Source: Aphelenchoides besseyi
Taxonomy: Eukaryota; Nematoda; Chromadorea; Rhabditida; Aphelenchoididae
DNA length: 64,000 nt
Direction of reading: 5' to 3'
Assembly: GCA_024699855.1 (NCBI GenBank)
Contig: JAMPIQ010000003.1
Coordinates: forward strand, 6,076,001 to 6,140,000
A program made the position numbers and the translations under genes. The notes below the pieces were generated by a model. The model saw nothing but the letters and a program-made list of their open reading frames with translations. It ran no database searches and was not told the origin of the DNA. Positions 62,924 to 64,000 of the stretch are shown in pieces. Each line of letters begins with the position of its first letter. The first letter of the stretch is position 1.

Positions 62924-63430
62924 CTAGTCAATTTCTCGTCGAATTTTCTCCAATTGAGCTAAAGACTTTTCGATGAATGTCGGAAACGCCCTGAAAGTAA
63001 CAGTTGATGTGACACTTCGTTTGTGCTCGTTTCTTGCCATTCATCCACGTCGAAAGTGAAACATCTTCGCAACTTCCATGTTGGTCTTGTTGGCACCTCC
63101 GTGCTCGCGGCCAGCATTATGTTGCTGAACTCGTCTATTGGGATCGACTGTGTAACCAATGTAACATCGATTCTAGAGTACACAGACGGTAAAATAGAAA
63201 AACTGACTGTTACCTTAAACTGTGGTTTTTCATTTCGACTAATCAAACAGTAAACTCCGAAGAACTCGTTTTGAACAGTGGCATTTATCTTCAACGGCTT
63301 TGAAACCAACTAAAAACCCTAGCATTCACATTGTTCCATTACATCAACAGTCACTTACTGGATCGCAATAATCGGCGATGTTGATGCGACGCACGTTGTT
63401 GCTCGTTAACTGAACAGATGTTTCTGACAT
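62924..63430 (-). CDS. Protein of unknown function
   Basis: Exon 1 63430-63359 (24 codons, [20 protein letters not shown]) joins in phase 0 to an exon starting at 63309 ([20 protein letters not shown], then [20 protein letters not shown] and [12 protein letters not shown]). Beyond DEW the 3' end is uncertain. Direct read-through ends at 62959. A final exon after the CTTTCAG near 63000 would end in one of two frames near 62924-62930; one of them reads [21 protein letters not shown]. The protein is about 130-160 residues, has no signal peptide or membrane segment and is beta-strand-rich by pattern. I do not recognise the family. Confidence 0.5.
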
Positions 63431-63640
63431 CTCAGAAAACACTTTTTATCTTCATCATTTGTTCATTGTGTTAATAAAAGATCGATAACCATGGAATCAA
63501 TGTCAGCAACATTCTTTACTTCAACCAATTTCACTGAAATTCACAACAACAACGAAAATATGAATCAAAAGATGCAATACATAAACAGAGTTAACTGAGC
63601 GCTCGATTTGACATCCGCATGAGCGTAAACAACTTTTTCA

Positions 63641-64000
63641 TCAACCTTCTTGACTCTCCAGCGGCCTGAAAAAAAGTTGAATTTCGATTGTCGTTTGAAA
63701 TCATATCGTCGAAAACTCGCTATGATTCGGCTCCGTCTCAGCGGCAAATGAAAGAAGTGCGTTGGCCTGAACAAGTGGAATCGAGTAGAGATCCTTAGAC
63801 GTCAACTTCTGTTTAACCAATTTCTCTAGATGGCTATTCAGAACGGTGAATGCGTAGCTCAGTTCGTCGAACTCAATCAACTGATGCAAAAACTAACGAG
63901 CGTTGACTTTCTGAAGTCATTTTCGAATTAGAACATTTCGTGTTTGTGCTTACCGAGTATCGTTTCTCCAGCCATTTTAGTATCGGTGGCGATCATTCCA
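63641..64000 (-). CDS. Unidentified gene, 3' part only (cut by window edge)
   Basis: The last exons of a minus-strand gene. An exon at the edge ending KWLEKRYS joins in phase 0 across a GTAAGC...GTTAG intron to FLHQLIEFDELSYAFTVLN, SHLEKLVKQKLTSKDLY and SIPLVQANALLSFAAE. The C-terminus is best explained by a further intron giving TEPNHSEPLESQEG and TGA at 63643-63641; read-through ends at 63701. The visible part is alpha-helical and hydrophilic with no motif I can name. Confidence 0.45.

Overview
The window is eukaryotic genomic DNA, almost certainly from a nematode. The evidence is very short introns (mostly 36-60 nt) with TTTCAG-type acceptors, gene-dense tracts on both strands, a transthyretin-like (TTR) gene, a patched-related (PTR) gene, a synaptotagmin very close to nematode SNT-1, and acceptor-like sites just upstream of some start codons that suggest spliced-leader trans-splicing. 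The species cannot be named from the sequence. An AEBP2/Jing-like gene and a secreted MEGF6-like gene suggest it is not a close relative of Caenorhabditis, but that is inference.

Layout. 1-3.2 kb: long non-coding lead. 3.25-6.0 kb (+): excitatory amino-acid transporter. 6.4-7.0 kb (-): small type I membrane protein. 8.6-11.5 kb (-): tight head-to-tail cluster of PhzF-like isomerase, a small mitochondrial-type protein and TFIIE-beta. 11.5-16.4 kb: large apparently non-coding block. 16.4-18.0 kb (+): AEBP2/Jing-like zinc-finger protein. 19.3-21.2 kb (-): CNOT2. 22.6-25.9 kb (+): GOLM1-like type II coiled-coil protein whose large intron contains a complete antisense forkhead gene (23.3-24.5 kb). 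28.2-33.3 kb (+): MEGF6-like EMI/EGF protein. 33.8-34.3 kb (+): TTR-like. 34.4-37.5 kb (-): patched-related transporter. 38.4-39.9 kb (+): aspartic-protease homologue that has lost both catalytic aspartates. 40.8-41.4 kb (-): small secreted protein. 42.0-45.3 kb (+): two short-chain dehydrogenases flanking a RING-CH (MARCH) ligase. 45.3-45.8 kb (-): small zinc-finger protein. 45.8-49.4 kb: mostly non-coding. 49.4-51.7 kb (+): synaptotagmin-1. 52.4-54.4 kb (-): LRR protein with an N-terminal BC-box-like motif. 55.0-62.7 kb (+): tandem pair of genes combining a ubiquitin-like domain with a PI3/PI4-kinase-like domain, invaded by LINE remnants and a deleted mariner element and interrupted by a 100-N gap. 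62.9-64.0 kb (-): two unidentified genes, the second cut by the window edge.

The most unusual locus is 55-62.7 kb. The intact copy encodes an N-terminal membrane anchor, a Ser/Glu-rich linker, a ubiquitin-like fold, a divergent lipid/protein-kinase fold with the catalytic-loop spacing of PI3/PI4 kinases, and a C-terminal coiled coil. Its neighbour has a clearly diverged ubiquitin-like part, but from the mariner element onward the two are nearly identical. That points to recent recombination or conversion, or an assembly duplication, with an edge at the transposon. The second notable locus is the pseudo-aspartic-protease at 38.4 kb.

All exon structures are inferred by eye from splice consensus, reading-frame continuity and family knowledge. 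No alignment, search or transcript evidence was available.
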